From assembly GCF_050003625.1 (NCBI RefSeq), contig NC_134397.1, forward strand, positions 147,745,526 to 147,809,525: a stretch of DNA of 64,000 bases. The letters are read 5' to 3'. Source of the stretch: Haematobia irritans. Lineage: Eukaryota; Arthropoda; Insecta; Diptera; Muscidae. Within the stretch, counting starts at the first letter, position 1. Every line of letters begins with the position of its first letter. The translations under genes and the position numbers were made by a program. Below are positions 52,461 through 63,865 of this stretch, one piece after another. The notes below the pieces were generated by a model. It was not told where the DNA came from. It worked only from the letters and a program-made list of their open reading frames with translations, and did no database searches.

Positions 52461-52823
52461 GCCCCCACCACCGTGGTGTAATGGTTAGCATGCCCGCCTT
52501 GCATACACAAGGTCGTGGGTTCGATTCCTGCTACGACCGAACACCAAAAAGTTTTTCAGCGGTGGATTATCCCACCTCAGTAATGCCGGTGACATTTCTG
52601 AGGGTTTCAAAGCTTCTCTAAGTGGTTTCACTGGAATGTGGAACGCCGTTCGGACTCGGCTATAAAAAGGAGGTCCCTTGTCATTGAGCTTAACATGGAA
52701 TCGGGCAGCACTCAGTGATAAGAGAGAAGTTCACCACTGTGGTATCACAATGGACTGAATAGTCTAAGTGAGCCTGATACATCGGGCTGCCACATAACCT
52801 AACCTAATCTAACCTTGCCCCCA
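52461..52823 (+). mobile_element. tRNA-derived SINE with 7-bp flanking repeat
   Basis: The body is 52468-52816, with GCCCCCA on both sides (52461-52467 and 52817-52823). A box TGGTGTAATGG at 52474-52484, B box GGTTCGATTCC at 52518-52528. The body and tail match the copy at 23869. The tail is CACATAACCTAACCTAATC. Both promoter boxes are intact. Confidence 0.88.
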
Positions 52824-53670
52824 TATAAACCGATCCCCAGATTTGGCTTGCGGACTCTCCAAGAGAATCAAATTTCATCCGATCCGGCTGAAATTTGGTA
52901 CATGGTGTTAGTATATGGTCTCTAACAACCATGCAAAAATTTATCCACATCGGTCCATAATTATATATAGCACCCATATAAACCGATCCCTAGATTTGAC
53001 CTCCGGAGCCTCGTGGAAGAGCACAATTCATCCGATTCGGTTGAAATTTGGTACGTGGTATTAGTATATTGTCTCTAACTACCAAGCAGGAATTGGTTCA
53101 TATCAGTAAATATAAACCGATCCCCAGATTTAACCTCCGGAGCCTCTTGGAAGAGCTAAATTCATCTGATTCAGTTGAAATTTGGTACGTGGTGTTAATA
53201 TATGGCCTCAAAGACCTATCCAAAAATTGGTCGAAATCGGTCCATAATTATATATAGCCCCCATATAAACCGATCCTCACATTTGACCTCCGGAGCCCCT
53301 TGGAAGAGCACAATTCATCCGATTGGGTTGAAATTTTGTTCGTGATGTTTGTATATGGTCTCTAACAACCATGCAGGAATTGGTCCATATCGGTCTATAA
53401 TTATATATAGCCCCCATATAAACCGATCCCCAGATTTGACCTCCGGTGCGTTTTGGGAAAAGCAAAATTCATCCGAACTGATTGAAAGTTAGTACGTGGT
53501 GTTAGCATATGGTCTCTAACAACCATGCAAGTATTGGTCCATATCAGTCCGTAATTATATATAGCCCCCATAAAAACCGATCCCGAGATTTGGTTTTGGA
53601 GCCTCTTGGAGGAGAAAATTTCATCCGAGTCAGTTGAAATTTGGTACATTGTTCTTGTATATGGCCGTTA

Positions 53671-53770
53671 ACCCTTGTGTGTGTGATAACACCGGAAGCT
53701 ATACCAGCGTGATGAGGTCCCGTGGGACCTACATTAAAAAAGGATGGTAGAATGGTTATCCCTAGGATAT
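53671..53770. other. Short unique insert beside HINE-B
   Basis: Contains TTGTGTGTGTGATAACACC and GAGGTCCCGTGGGACCTAC (palindrome GGTCCCGTGGGACC). Not part of HINE-A or HINE-B as seen elsewhere. Confidence 0.4.
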
Positions 53771-53900
53771 TTATACCCTTCACCACTACTGTGGTACAGG
53801 GTATAATAAGTTTGTGCATTTGTATGTAACGCCAAGAAATAGTGGTCATAGATCCATCTTTTAGTATACCGATCGGCTTAGAATTAAATTTAGCGATGTC

Positions 53901-53932
<32 letters not shown>

Positions 53933-55397
53933 CGTCTGTCTGTATATGTAATTTTGTGCACAAAGTACAGGTCGCAGTTTAAGTCCGATCGTCCTCAAAT
54001 TTGACATAACGTCTTTCTTCGGGTAGAAGACCATCCCTATTGATTTTGGAAAAAATCGGTTCAGATTTAGATATAGCTGCCATATATAGTTATCACCGAT
54101 TTGATCATAATTCACGTATTTATGAACCGACGTTCTTCAAATTTTGTACATCTGAATGTTTTGTTAGTCCCGTAAAAACTGCCAAATATCAGCTAAATCG
54201 GTTCAGATTTATATATAGCTCCCATATATATCTTTCGTCCGATTTGGACTTATATGGCCCAAAAGCGAGAGTTTTGCCCTGATTTGCTTCAAATTTTGCA
54301 CAACGAGTACGTTTAATAGTATCGTTAATTGTGCCAAATTTAGTTGAAATCGGTTCAGATTTAGATATAGCTCCCTATATATCTTTCGTCCGATTTGACT
54401 TATATGGCTTCAAAAGCCAGAGTTTTGCCCTGATTTTATTAAAATTGTGTACAAGGAGTACGTTTAATAGTATCGTTCATTGTGCCAACTTTAGTAGAAA
54501 TCGGTTCAGATTTAGATATAGCTCCCATATATATCTTTCGACCGATTTGGACTTATATGGCCCCAAAAGCCGGAGTTTTGCTCTGATTTGCTTCAAATTT
54601 TGCACAACAAGTACGTTTAATAATATCGTTAAGTGTGCTTAATTTGGTTAAAATCGGTTCCGATTAAGATATAGCTCCCATATATATCTTTCGTCCGATT
54701 TGGATTTATATGGCCTCAAAAGCCAGAGTTTTGCCCTGAGTTGCTTGAAATTTTGCACAAGGAGTACATTTTATAGTATCGTTAATTGTGCAAAATTTAG
54801 TTGAAGTCGGTTCAGATTTAGATATAGCTCCCATATATATCTTTCGCCCGATTTTCCGTCATATGACCACAGAGGTCAAAGTTGTTATCCGATTTACGTG
54901 AAATTTTGCACAGGGAGTAGATTCAACATAGTAACTATGCATGTGAAATTTGATTGCAATCGGTTCAGATTTCGATATAGATTCCATATATATGTTTTTC
55001 CTATTTAGGCAAAACTGGCCGTAATACCTACATTTTCCTTATCAAATCGCCACTGCCAAGTCGCCAAGTATTACTCTATTACACATCTATCGACCGATAA
55101 ATCATAAATACAGTTTTGCGAAGTTGCCTAATAATTGGTTCATATTTAAATTTTTCCTATATTTTTTTTACTAACATTGTGTTCCACCTCAGCGCATTAG
55201 CCGACTTAAATGTAAAATCTATAAGTATTGCAGAGCCCTGTACAGATCTGCTCAGATATACCGAATATATGTGTATGGATTCATATAGCATCCAACACAT
55301 TGGACGGATTTGATATGGTATCGAAAATGTGGACTTACAAAGTGGTGAAGGGTATAATATAGTCGGCCCCGCCCGACTTTAGACTTTCCTTACTTAT
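53771..55397 (+). mobile_element. HINE-B, complete
   Basis: The 5' end is TTATACCCTTCACCACTAC, followed by a GTCY run at about 53899-53940. Six or more minisatellite units have CGGTTCAG at 54351, 54502 and onwards, near 153 bp apart. The 3' segment runs from about 54985. The end is GTGGTGAAGGGTATAATATAG, hairpin AGTCGGCCCCGCCCGACT and CTTTCCTTACTTATT. It is the best + strand reference copy of the family in the window. Confidence 0.9.
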
Positions 55398-55689
55398 TTT
55401 CGATTATTTACTGTAGGTGGAGTCTTCTATGACGCACAAATTGCATATATGTTATACAACCCACAGATCCTCAATCACACAAAAATTGGTCCATATCAAG
55501 TTCATAATTGTATATAGCCCCCATATAAGTGAACCCCATATTTCAGTTCTGGCTCTCTAAGTACCGTGCAAAAGTCCATATCGATTCGTAATTATTTGTA
55601 GACGTACCTATACATACCTTGTTTGTCTAATATATACCACGTATGGACTAACTTACAATTTAGAAGAAGATGTTAAGAATTTTTAAGTA

Positions 55690-56711
55690 CACACAAAAAA
55701 AAATAAAATATGAATTTGTACATAAATTTGTACCTTTTTATAAATTTATGGACTTTTTCATAAAAAAATGTGTACACTTACATAATATATTGTGTTCATA
55801 AATACTTGTTATGAAATTATGAATCTTTTAATAATATATAGAGACGGTGTCATAAAATTAATGAAATTTTACTTAATATATCAAAAATAGTTGTTTTCTT
55901 TTAGCGTGAGAGAGCCACAACATAGAGTTACTCTCATATGTATACAATACAACAATATAATGCGAGACAACAAAAAACGAAACATAACGTTTTGAAGGTA
56001 ACACGCGAGTTTGATGTATTTGAGTTTTTCAGTACAGTTTGAGTCGCCGTCGCGATTTGAAGATCTTTTATTACTTTTTTGTTTTTTAGACATGAGCATT
56101 GTAAGGAGAAAGTCTATTACTTTGTAAAATATAATATCTCACTGAAGATGATCACCGATGCTGTATCGAAATATCCGAGAACAGCAATATTTCAATAAAA
56201 AGTAATGAAAAACATTAAGACCAGCATTTTTCATTAGTCCATGACCTCAAGCCAAACAAATAACCCCAAAATTGATTTTCTATTGCTGTAAAAAAAATTA
56301 CGAAAAAACAATATTAACTGGAGGCGTTGGTGCTCATGTTTATCAATAATATAAAATATTATAAAATTATGTTCTTTGCTGGCTGGACTTTAATGCGGGT
56401 TTTAATAAATTTGTTCATACATTGTGACCAATTATGCAGGCATTAAGAATCAGGGGGAAAAAATTAAAAGTTGCATATAATGCATGACGTTTTTAGTACA
56501 TAATATGTAAAGGTACATATTTTTCAATGACAAAAATATGTATACTTCATTTGTTATATTAAAATTTCCATTCATATTATGTACACATTCATAGTCAATG
56601 AAAACCTCTATTTTTGATTTTATGAATTGTTTTCATATAATTTATGAATCCTGTGTTTGGAAAATTTTTGTGAACACTATTCATAAAATAAATGTATTAT
56701 TTTTTTGTGTG
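55690..56711. mobile_element. TA-flanked TIR element, 1022 bp
   Basis: Flanked by TA at 55688-55689 and 56712-56713. Ends CACACAAAAAAAAATAAA and, on the other strand, CACACAAAAAAATAATAC. It interrupts a HINE-A 3' segment. The interior has TTCATAAATTTATG-like palindromic words near each end and a less AT-rich middle. No transposase ORF. Ends resemble those of 5286 and 17942. Confidence 0.7.
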
Positions 56712-56910
56712 TATTACCACAACCCAAGTAATTCGATTGTGGATGACAGTCTTTCGTAGAAGTTTCTACGCAATCCATGGTGGAGGGTATATACTTGTTT
56801 CTTTTTTTTTTTTTAAGTTTCACAGATGTATTGAAGAATTTTGTGAAGAATTTTTAATTTAACTTGGGGACTTTTTTGCGTCTCAATTTGGGGGCAACAC
56901 TGGATACATA

Positions 56911-57380
56911 TACCTACAATGGCTCATTAATTGCATTGCCCCTTGTCCATGACCATTTTCAAATAAGCATATCATATCAATGGCTTCTACATATTTTCAG
57001 ATGTTAAAATCTGAATCCGAATGACCTCTTGTATACTGTTCCCATCATGTCTACCTGAGGTGCAATTTCAAATGAAAACTGTTGTAAGAGGGATAGTGTG
57101 GTTTATTGCCATTAAAGTTGGCCTTGAAAAGTTGGCATGTGTTATTAAGCCATGCAATGAAATGTAAATTAGAGAAGTAAGAAAGCAATAAACTATTATG
57201 TTATGTGGAACGGAACCCAACACCTACACCGTTACATTGTCCCAAACTGTATGAATATGTTTTAATCAAGAGTAATAATAAGCGTATATCGTTGCAAAGG
57301 TAAGCTTAATTTAGCATTTATATTTAACAATACAAAGATTCGACCTGGCCGAAACTAAAAATACCCTCCACGTTGGAACG
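56911..57380. other. Spacer, nothing recognised except a HINE-like end
   Basis: Near 57335-57378, AAGATTCGACCTGGCCGAAA and ATACCCTCCACGTTGGAA look like a decayed HINE-A end. No ORF of interest. Confidence 0.35.
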
Positions 57381-57655
57381 TACACGCAAAAAAATAATTC
57401 TTTCCTCCCAAACGAAGTTTTAGACAAACAAAGCTCGTTTCTCATTTGCTTTTCACTGTAAGTAAGTGTATTTGGAAGAAAAGTATATACTTTTTGTGAC
57501 AAACAATCTAAAAAACATTGTTTTCTTGCCAATTGCATTTTCCCTCACATCTTCCTCACATCCACGAGGTTTTTTAGTTCTTAACACCTTTTTCTGTAAT
57601 ACCAACAATGTAGAAGAAATTATACGATTTTATAAATTTTTAAAATTTTTTTACC

Positions 57656-57731
57656 TTTCGCCTGGAAGGAGAATCGAACCGCGGACCATGCACTTTGTAA
57701 GCCAACACACTAACCACTGAGCTATGTACCT
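57656..57731 (-). other. tRNA-like module A, copy 2
   Basis: On the - strand it reads GGTACATAGCTCAGTGGTT, then CCGCGGTTCGATTCTCC. A box TAGCTCAGTGG and B box GGTTCGATTCT are identical to those of copy 1. The region between the boxes has one substitution or so. Confidence 0.6.
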
Positions 57732-57843
57732 GTTATGGTCATCAATAGATAAATATCCATATAAGTTATATTTATATAGCATAGCTTGCGGCGCCCACGA
57801 ACCGAATAAACAAAGTTTATTTAACAGAAACAAACATTTAGTT

Positions 57844-57915
57844 TGGCACCGTGGAGCAGTGGTTGCTACGTCGACATGCATGCCAAGGGTCGTGGGTTCG
57901 ATCCCTGCTTCGACC
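57844..57915 (+). other. tRNA-like module B, copy 2
   Basis: It reads GGCACCGTGGAGCAGTGG, then GTCGTGGGTTCGATCCC and TGCTTCGACC, followed by AAAGTTTTTTTG, a good Pol III terminator. A box TGGAGCAGTGG and B box GGTTCGATCCC are intact. The middle, where an anticodon would be, differs from copy 1. Confidence 0.65.
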
Positions 57916-58299
57916 AAAGTTTTTTTGTTCTTTTTTTATTTTTACATATATTCCAGATATGTTCGGGAGATTCCGAAGAAATGTTCAACATTACATTGTA
58001 CTATATTACATTTTGAACTGTAAAATGGGTCTTATTAAAGACCTAAAGTCAAAAAAGAACAATGTTTGATATAAACGATGTGGACTGTGTTGTTGTTTCA
58101 AATATAACTTTTTTTATTGAAAAAATAAAATTTTTGTAACAAACGAATTTTTTTGGTGATAAAAGTTTAAAATTTTCGAAGCAATTCAAAAAACTCTAAC
58201 AAAAGAAAAACGTTTTCGGTACACGTTTTCCAAACGTTTTTTTTTTCTTTGCGTGTATACAAGAATTTTCTTTGAAAATGTTTTCTCGTAATGCTTAGT

Positions 58300-59748
58300 C
58301 ATATATAATACACTAGCGTAACTCGGCCCGCTTCGCTGCGCCTTCCGAAGCGTATTTGGAGAAACATTTTGCATTAACTTAGTCAACTATATCCTTCGTG
58401 CTGAAAACAAATTCGAAAAGATTTGAATTCTTTTAAACAAATCGGACTACTTAATTTTTCGTTTATAGGTAGAAATACGGGAATGCATATGTAAAACGGT
58501 TCGTCTTAAGGAGAGAGTGTACCCTTTCTTCCAAATTTTTTAAATAATGTTCTGTATTCAAGAAATATAGAAGATTGTCCAACTAAATCTTCTATATTTC
58601 TTGTGAATTTTAAGTGTGGTTTGTCAAGGAAAGGTATCCTTCTCCTCAACATATCTGAAAGTTAAGCACTATATTATAGTAATATACAAAGAATTATTGT
58701 TTCCCATCCAATAAATCGGAAAAAGCAAAAGTAATAAAAAATTTTACCACTTTAACATTTGCTAAAATGTTGGAAAATTATGCACCCTCTACGTTGGCTG
58801 CCAATTTCATGTAAATTTAAGTTCTTTACTAAAAAGAAGTCTGGCAGAAGCCTGTGCAAAATACATAAAATTATGTACCGAGTTCCCATTTATGGACAAC
58901 CCTCTAATTTCAATTAAAAGAAAAAAAAACGAACAAAAGGGCACCCTCTGCCCACCTTTGCTCCACTCCGACCTGATATCGGACTATCACGTACCCTATA
59001 TTAATTTCGCAACTACTCAATGGTCCCTATAAATTCTATCGAAGTAAATCGACAAAGTTTATTTCAATTTTCCCCTTCCCCAAAATTTCATAATCTCACC
59101 CATTTTTTTCGTAAAATTTCAGTCGGGGGAGTTTAGTTTTGTTTTCACTGTACCTTAAAAAAAGTCGGGCAAAGGGGTGGTCCCCCTCCCCGACCAAATA
59201 TCGAAAAATAATGTAGCGGATTTTTGTCTAGATGCCAACCCCAACATTCAATGAAAATTTCAAGCAAGTCGCATAATTTTTTTCCAAGTTTCAAAAAGTA
59301 GGGCAAAAAGTCCATATATGAAATCATCAAGTACCCCATATTAATTCCATAACCTCACTGCATGTTCTCTGTAAATCTCAGATAATTTAGAGAACTTTAG
59401 TTTTTTCACTGTACTTAAAAAAAAAGTCGAACAAAGGGAGGTCCCCCTCCGCCACAAAATATCGAAATACAAAGTAGCGGATCTTTGTGTAGATGCCAAC
59501 CCCAACATTCAATGAAAATTTCAAGCAAATTGCTCAACTTTGGTCCAATTTTCAAAAAGTCCGACAAAGGAGAGGTCCCCCTCCGCGACCAGGTGTCAAA
59601 AAATGAGGTACCCTATTTTCACCACATGGACGCCCCCTACGATCCCTGAAAGTTTCAAGTAAATCGGTTCAGCCGTTTCGGAGCCAACTCGGAACATACA
59701 AACAAACAAACAAACAAACATAGATTGAATTTTATATATATAGAAGAT
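58300..59748 (+). mobile_element. Family D element, long copy
   Basis: It starts TAATACACTAGCGTAACTCG with a GC-rich block (GGCCCGCTTCGCTGCGCC). Repeated units of roughly 200 bp from about 58800 carry GTCGGGCAAAGG, CCCCCTCCCCGACCAAATAT, TAGATGCCAACCCCAACATT and CACTGTACTT. It ends TTTCGGAGCCAACTCGGAAC, a (CAAA)n microsatellite at 59698-59720 and TTATATATATAGAAGAT. The start, microsatellite and end suggest one element type. I cannot name it. Confidence 0.6.
59698..59720. repeat. (CAAA)n microsatellite
   Basis: Five to six uninterrupted AAAC units at the 3' end of the family D element. Confidence 0.85.
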
Positions 59749-59751
59749 GTA

Positions 59752-59995
59752 GTACACAAAGAAAAATTTTTTTAAATCGAACCAACGAACATTTTTCATT
59801 GATTCAAGGTAACATTTTCATTAAGATAACGAAAATATTCGTTAATAGCAAGACAAGTTTCGTTTAATAACAAATAATTCATTATAGTAACGAATCATTA
59901 TAATAACGAATAGTAAAACGATATCAATGAATATGTTTCATTGATTCAATTTTAATGAAACATTTCGTTAATATAACGCACATTTGTCTCCAAGT
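59752..59995. mobile_element. Foldback element, diverged copy
   Basis: TACACAAAGAAAAATTT, AATCGAACCAACGAAC, CATTGATTCAAGG and, in the right arm, CATTGATTCAATTTTAATG. The arm order is the same as in 33152-33385, so the two are copies of one family. Confidence 0.6.
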
Positions 59996-60181
59996 ATAAT
60001 ATGATGACTTTTGTTGCAGATAAAATATGGTGGAAATTCGGTTAATATCGAACTTTGTTATTTGATGGAACAAACCCCCCCTCTTTCAAGACAAATTTAA
60101 AACATTGCATTTTACATCTATATGAATACATTACATCTATCAATTTACATCTATCAATTTCTAGCGGGAATCTACAATTTA

Positions 60182-60668
60182 TATTTAAACAGTGTTGCCA
60201 GGTTATTTTTAAACCTTACCCCCAAATCTTTAGAAATAGCCCCAAACTGGTCTAGTTTTATGGTTTTGCAAATAAGACAAAATTGATTTCCAAATTTTGT
60301 GAAAAAAATGATACACTTCAAAAATTCTATAAAAAAAGACAATATGTAGATCAATTTAACACGCAGGTTCAATGTTAAATAATAATGAGGTTTATACATT
60401 TGAATAAACAAAAATAAAATTAATTTATTATTTGCCAAAAGAGTCAAAAATGTCTAAATCTGCTGAAGTAATTAATTCATCTGTTTTTCTCCAAACTCAT
60501 GGCAGAACTGTTCCGAATTTTGCTGTGAATTGTTTAACTTTATAAGATGTAAACTATTTTTTTACCGCTAAAAATTTCCCCAGATAAATATTACCCCTAA
60601 AAATTCCCCAAGCGTGAAAAAACTCTAAATTTGGGGGGAAACCCCAACCTGGCAACATTGTATTTGAG
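60182..60668. mobile_element. hAT-like MITE, complete, 471 bp
   Basis: Element 60190-60660. TIRs CAGTGTTGCCAGG and, on the other strand, CAATGTTGCCAGG (12 of 13). Flanking 8-mers TATTTAAA (60182-60189) and TATTTGAG (60661-60668) agree at 6 of 8. Just inside the ends are C-rich and G-rich tracts (TTACCCCCAAATC, TTTGGGGGGAAACCCC). CAGTG-type ends and an 8-bp duplication suggest hAT. No ORF. Confidence 0.65.
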
Positions 60669-60840
60669 CGATCAAGAATATTTACGGGCTCCAATGAATC
60701 TTTCTTTCATATGATTTAAGGTCCTTATGTGATCAAAATAAATTGCGGGCATGTGGAAATTGTAGTTTCTATGGGTCCAAATAATCAACTCTTGTCTATA
60801 AGCTAAACTTTGTTCGATATACCTCCTTTCAAACTTGAAA

Positions 60841-62471
60841 ACAAGTATATACGGCCGTAAGTTCGGCCAGGCCGAAGCTTATGTACCCTCCATCATGGAT
60901 TGCGTAGAAACTTCTTCTAAACACTGCCATCCAGAATCGAATTACTTAAGTTGCGGTAACGCTTGCCGATGGCAAGGTATCTTAAAACCTCCTAACACCA
61001 TCTTCTAAAGTCCATACGTGGTATATATTAAATCAAAAAAGATCGATCCAATAAGTATATAATTCAGTTTGACAAAGTTGTAAATTTTGACAAAATTTTC
61101 TACAGAAATAAAATTTTAAAAAAATTTTCTATAGAAATAAAATTTTCACAAAATTTTCTATAGAAATAAAAATATTGACAAAATTTTCTATAGAAAGAAA
61201 ATTTTGACAAAAATTTCTACAGAAATAAAATTTTAACAAAATTTTCTATAGAAATAAAATTTTGACAAAATTTTCTATAGAAATAAAATTTTGGTAGATT
61301 ATTTTTGGCTCTAGTGGCAACCATGATTATGAATCGATATGGACCAATTTTTGTGTGATTGGACCAATTTTGGTATGGTTGTTAGCGGGGATCGGTTTAT
61401 ATGGGGGATCGGTTTATATGGGGGCTATATATAATTATGAACCGATGTGGACCAATTTTTGCATGGTTATTAGAGACCATATACCAATATCATGTACCAA
61501 ATTTCAGGCGGATCGGATGAAATTTGCTTCTCTTTGAGGCTCCGCAACCCAAATCTGGGGATCGGTTTATATGGGGGCTATATATAATTATGGACCGATG
61601 TAGACCAATTTTTGCACGGTTGTTAGAGACCATATACCAATACCATGTACCAAATTTCAGCCGGATCGGAAGCAATTTGCTTCTCTTTGAGGCTTCGCAA
61701 GCCAAATCTGGAGATCGGTTTATATGGGGTCTATATATAATTATGGACCGATGTGGACCAATTTTTGCATGGTTGTTAGAGACCATATACCAACACCATA
61801 TACCAAATTTCAGCCGGATCGGATGAAATATGCTTCTGTTAGAGGCTCCACAAGCCAAATCTGGGGATCGGTTTATATGGGGGATATATATTATTATGGA
61901 CCGATGTGGACCAATTTTTGCATGATTGTTAGAGACAATATACCACCACCATGTACCAAATTTCAGCCGGATCGGATGAAATATGCTTCTCTTAGAGGCT
62001 CCACAAGCCAAATCTGGGGATCGGTTTATATGGGGGCTATATATAATTAAGGACCGATGTGGACCAATTTTTGCATGGTTGTTAGAGACCATAGACCAAC
62101 ACCATATACCAAATTTCAGCCGGATCGGATGAAATATGCTTCTGTTAGAGGCTCCACAAGCCAAATCTGAGGGTCCCTTTATATGGGGGCTATACGTAAA
62201 AATGGACCGATATGACCCATTTTCAATACCATCCGACCTACATCGATAGCAACTACTTGTGCCAAGTTTCAAGTCGATAGCTTGTTTCGTTCGGAAGTTA
62301 GCGTGATTTCAACAGACGGATGGACGGACGGACGGACATGCTTAGATCGACTCAGAATTTCACCACGACCCAGAATATATATACTTTATGGGGTCTTAAA
62401 GCAATATTTCGATGTGTTACAAACGGAATGACAAAGTTAATATACCCCCATCCTATGATGGAGGGTATAAA
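60841..62471 (-). mobile_element. HINE-A, complete, with an embedded minisatellite array
   Basis: On the + strand it starts AACAAGTATATACGGCCGT, hairpin AGTTCGGCCAGGCCGAA, GTACCCTCCATCATGGATTG. The minisatellite has ATCGGTTTATATGGGGGC at 61561, 61714 (variant), 61867 and 62020, all 153 bp apart. It ends with a GTCY run (plus GACGGACGGACGGACATGC), AGAATATATATACTTTATGG and the 5' end CCTATGATGGAGGGTATAA. A 29-bp array is inserted at about 61050-61330. Open frames of 260 codons (61490-62272, - strand) and of about 100 codons (+ strand) pass through the array. I do not call them genes. Confidence 0.87.
61080..61300 (-). repeat. 29-bp minisatellite array inside HINE-A
   Basis: About eight units of TTTCTATAGAAATAAAATTTTGA. 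The right edge is GGTAGATTATTTTTGGC, then AGTGGCAACCATGATTATG, conserved next to the arrays at 4440, 6412 and about 32800. Confidence 0.82.
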
Positions 62472-62609
62472 AAAACCAATTCATGCACTGAAATGTACCA
62501 AATGAAGCAAAGTTTTATTCAAAATACTATAGATTTAAAATTTGCAGAAAACAAAAAGAAAATTCCCGCTTCCATGCTCACAAAATGTCAAATCGGTAGA
62601 TTGGACTAT
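62472..62609. other. Spacer, nothing recognised
   Basis: AT-rich sequence between HINE-A and family J. Confidence 0.3.
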
Positions 62610-62770
62610 ATGCACCCTCAATTCGCCTCTGTAACATATACTCCTAAACATATTCCACTTCAAGCATATATATTTTCAAAATTTTTTTTCAAACGAAACA
62701 TTGTTTGTACTGTGCAAAACATAATATGTTTCACCTGAGGATATATTTTGCATATATTTGTAGTTTATTT
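62610..62770. repeat. Family J dispersed repeat, copy 2
   Basis: CTCTGTAACATATACTCC, CTTCAAGCATATATATTTTC, ACATTGTTTGTACTGTG and TTTCACCTGAGGATATAT match 29850-30030. Confidence 0.6.
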
Positions 62771-63036
62771 GAATATTGCACCCCATAGCAAAATAATCGA
62801 TATACAAACAAAAAATTGTCGCTTGTTAGATTGAACCAGCGTTTTTTTATTTTTTCATTCATACTAATAAAGAACATCTCAGGAAGTAGTTAGAATGTCA
62901 TGCCGTGGTGTCATATTATGTGGCTGAGTGTGCTAAGGAGTTCTGTTATGGTGCTAACAGACCCAGGTACAACCCCGGTGGAAGCGTAGAAGTTTTTCAA
63001 TTTGTAACAATTAGATAAGAAAATAAAAGTGTAACA
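62771..63036. other. Spacer, nothing recognised
   Basis: Contains GTGCTAACAGACCCAGG and ACCCCGGTGGAAGCG; no family recognised. Confidence 0.3.
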
Positions 63037-63755
63037 AACAAGTATATACAGCAGTAAGTTCGGCCGGGCCGAATCTTAAATACCCACCACCATGAACCAG
63101 ATATTAGGGTTTCCTTTGAAATTTCAGGAGGGCTAGAGGACTTGAGGACACTTCCCGAAGATAAATTTAAAGATTTCACCTATGAGGACTATATCAGATT
63201 CTGGATTTATAAGAACCATTTTTGCTTGAGTTTTAGAGGAATCATTAACATCTCTTGTAAGTGTGCAAGAAAAATATAAAATAACGTCTTGATTTGAAAT
63301 CTTAAATCTGTAGAAGTAAAATCTGTAAATTTTACATTGAGTTTCAAACAATTTTCATGATCAGTATTTACAATTTCTGGCAAATCAGATAAAAACTACG
63401 GTTTCTAGAAACCCAAGGAGTTTAATCGGGAGATCGTTCTGATGGGGGCTATACTAAAATATGGACCGATACTCACCGCTTTCGGCACACCTCTTTATGA
63501 CCCGAAAATACCTATAGATTTCCAATTTCAGGCAAATAGGATAAAAACTTCGGATTCTAGAAGCCCAAGAAGTAAAATCGGGAAATCGGTCTATATGGGG
63601 GCTATACAAAAATATGGACCGATACTCACCATTTTCGGCACACCTCTTTATGGTCCCAAAATACCTCTAGATTTCCAATTTCAGACAAATTGGATAAAAA
63701 CTACGGTTTCTATAAACCCAAGACCCCAAATCGGGAGGTCGTTTTATATGGGGAC
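63037..63755 (-). mobile_element. HINE-C 3' part
   Basis: On the + strand: AACAAGTATATACAGCAGT, hairpin GTTCGGCCGGGCCGAA, TACCCACCACCATGAA, then the 3' segment and about two minisatellite units (ACTCACC...TTCGGCACACCTCTTTATG, GAAGTAAAATCGGGAAATCG). It breaks off in a unit at about 63755. Confidence 0.78.
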
Positions 63756-63855
63756 CATAAGCGTAGGAAGGCCTCTGGGGAGGGGGCTTAGACCCCCCAG
63801 AAAAATTTTAGCCCCCCACCAGAATTTGAAAACCTATTTACGATTTTACATTTTT
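63756..63855. repeat. GC-rich repeat of unknown family
   Basis: GTAGGAAGGCCTCTGGGG, GGGGGCTTAGACCCCCC and TTTTAGCCCCCCACCAG stand out from the AT-rich surroundings. They replace the expected HINE-C continuation. Confidence 0.45.
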
Positions 63856-63865
63856 CTAAAAATTA

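Larger units (their letters stand above)
52294..56800 (+). mobile_element. HINE-A interrupted by SINE, HINE-B and a TIR element
   Basis: HINE-A portions: 52294-52467, 52817-53670, about 55460-55689 and 56712-56800. Minisatellite motifs (ATATATAGCCCCCATATAAA, GGTACATGGTGTTAGTATA) run through the first two. The 3' segment resumes with CACACAAAAATTGGTCCATA and ends ATTCGATTGTGGATGACAG, CAATCCATGGTGGAGGGTA, TATACTTGTTT. The terminal hairpin has been deleted (GGAGGGTATATACTTG). The 5' end is absent. Confidence 0.72.
50137..56910. mobile_element. Possible hAT-like element swollen by nested insertions
   Basis: Termini CAGTGTTGCCA at 50145 and GGGGCAACACTG ending at 56902 are inverted. Flanking 8-mers GATCCATA (50137-50144) and GATACATA (56903-56910) agree at 7 of 8 bases, the length of a hAT target duplication. 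The complete 471-bp relative at 60190-60660 has the same type of ends and also C/G runs just inside them. Between these ends lie a Jockey, a LINE fragment with a SINE, a HINE-A with a second SINE, a HINE-B and a TIR element. That the two ends belong together is inference. Confidence 0.45.
57383..58255. mobile_element. TIR element with twin tRNA-like modules, copy 2 (inverted)
   Basis: An 873-bp copy of the element at 17942-18779, in the opposite orientation. TA flanks it at 57381-57382 and 58256-58257. Ends CACGCAAAAAAATAATTC and, on the other strand, CACGCAAAGAAAAAAAAAACG. Both tRNA-like modules, their divergent orientation and the spacer (CCGAATAAACAAAGTTTATT) are conserved. No transposase ORF. 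Confidence 0.82.
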
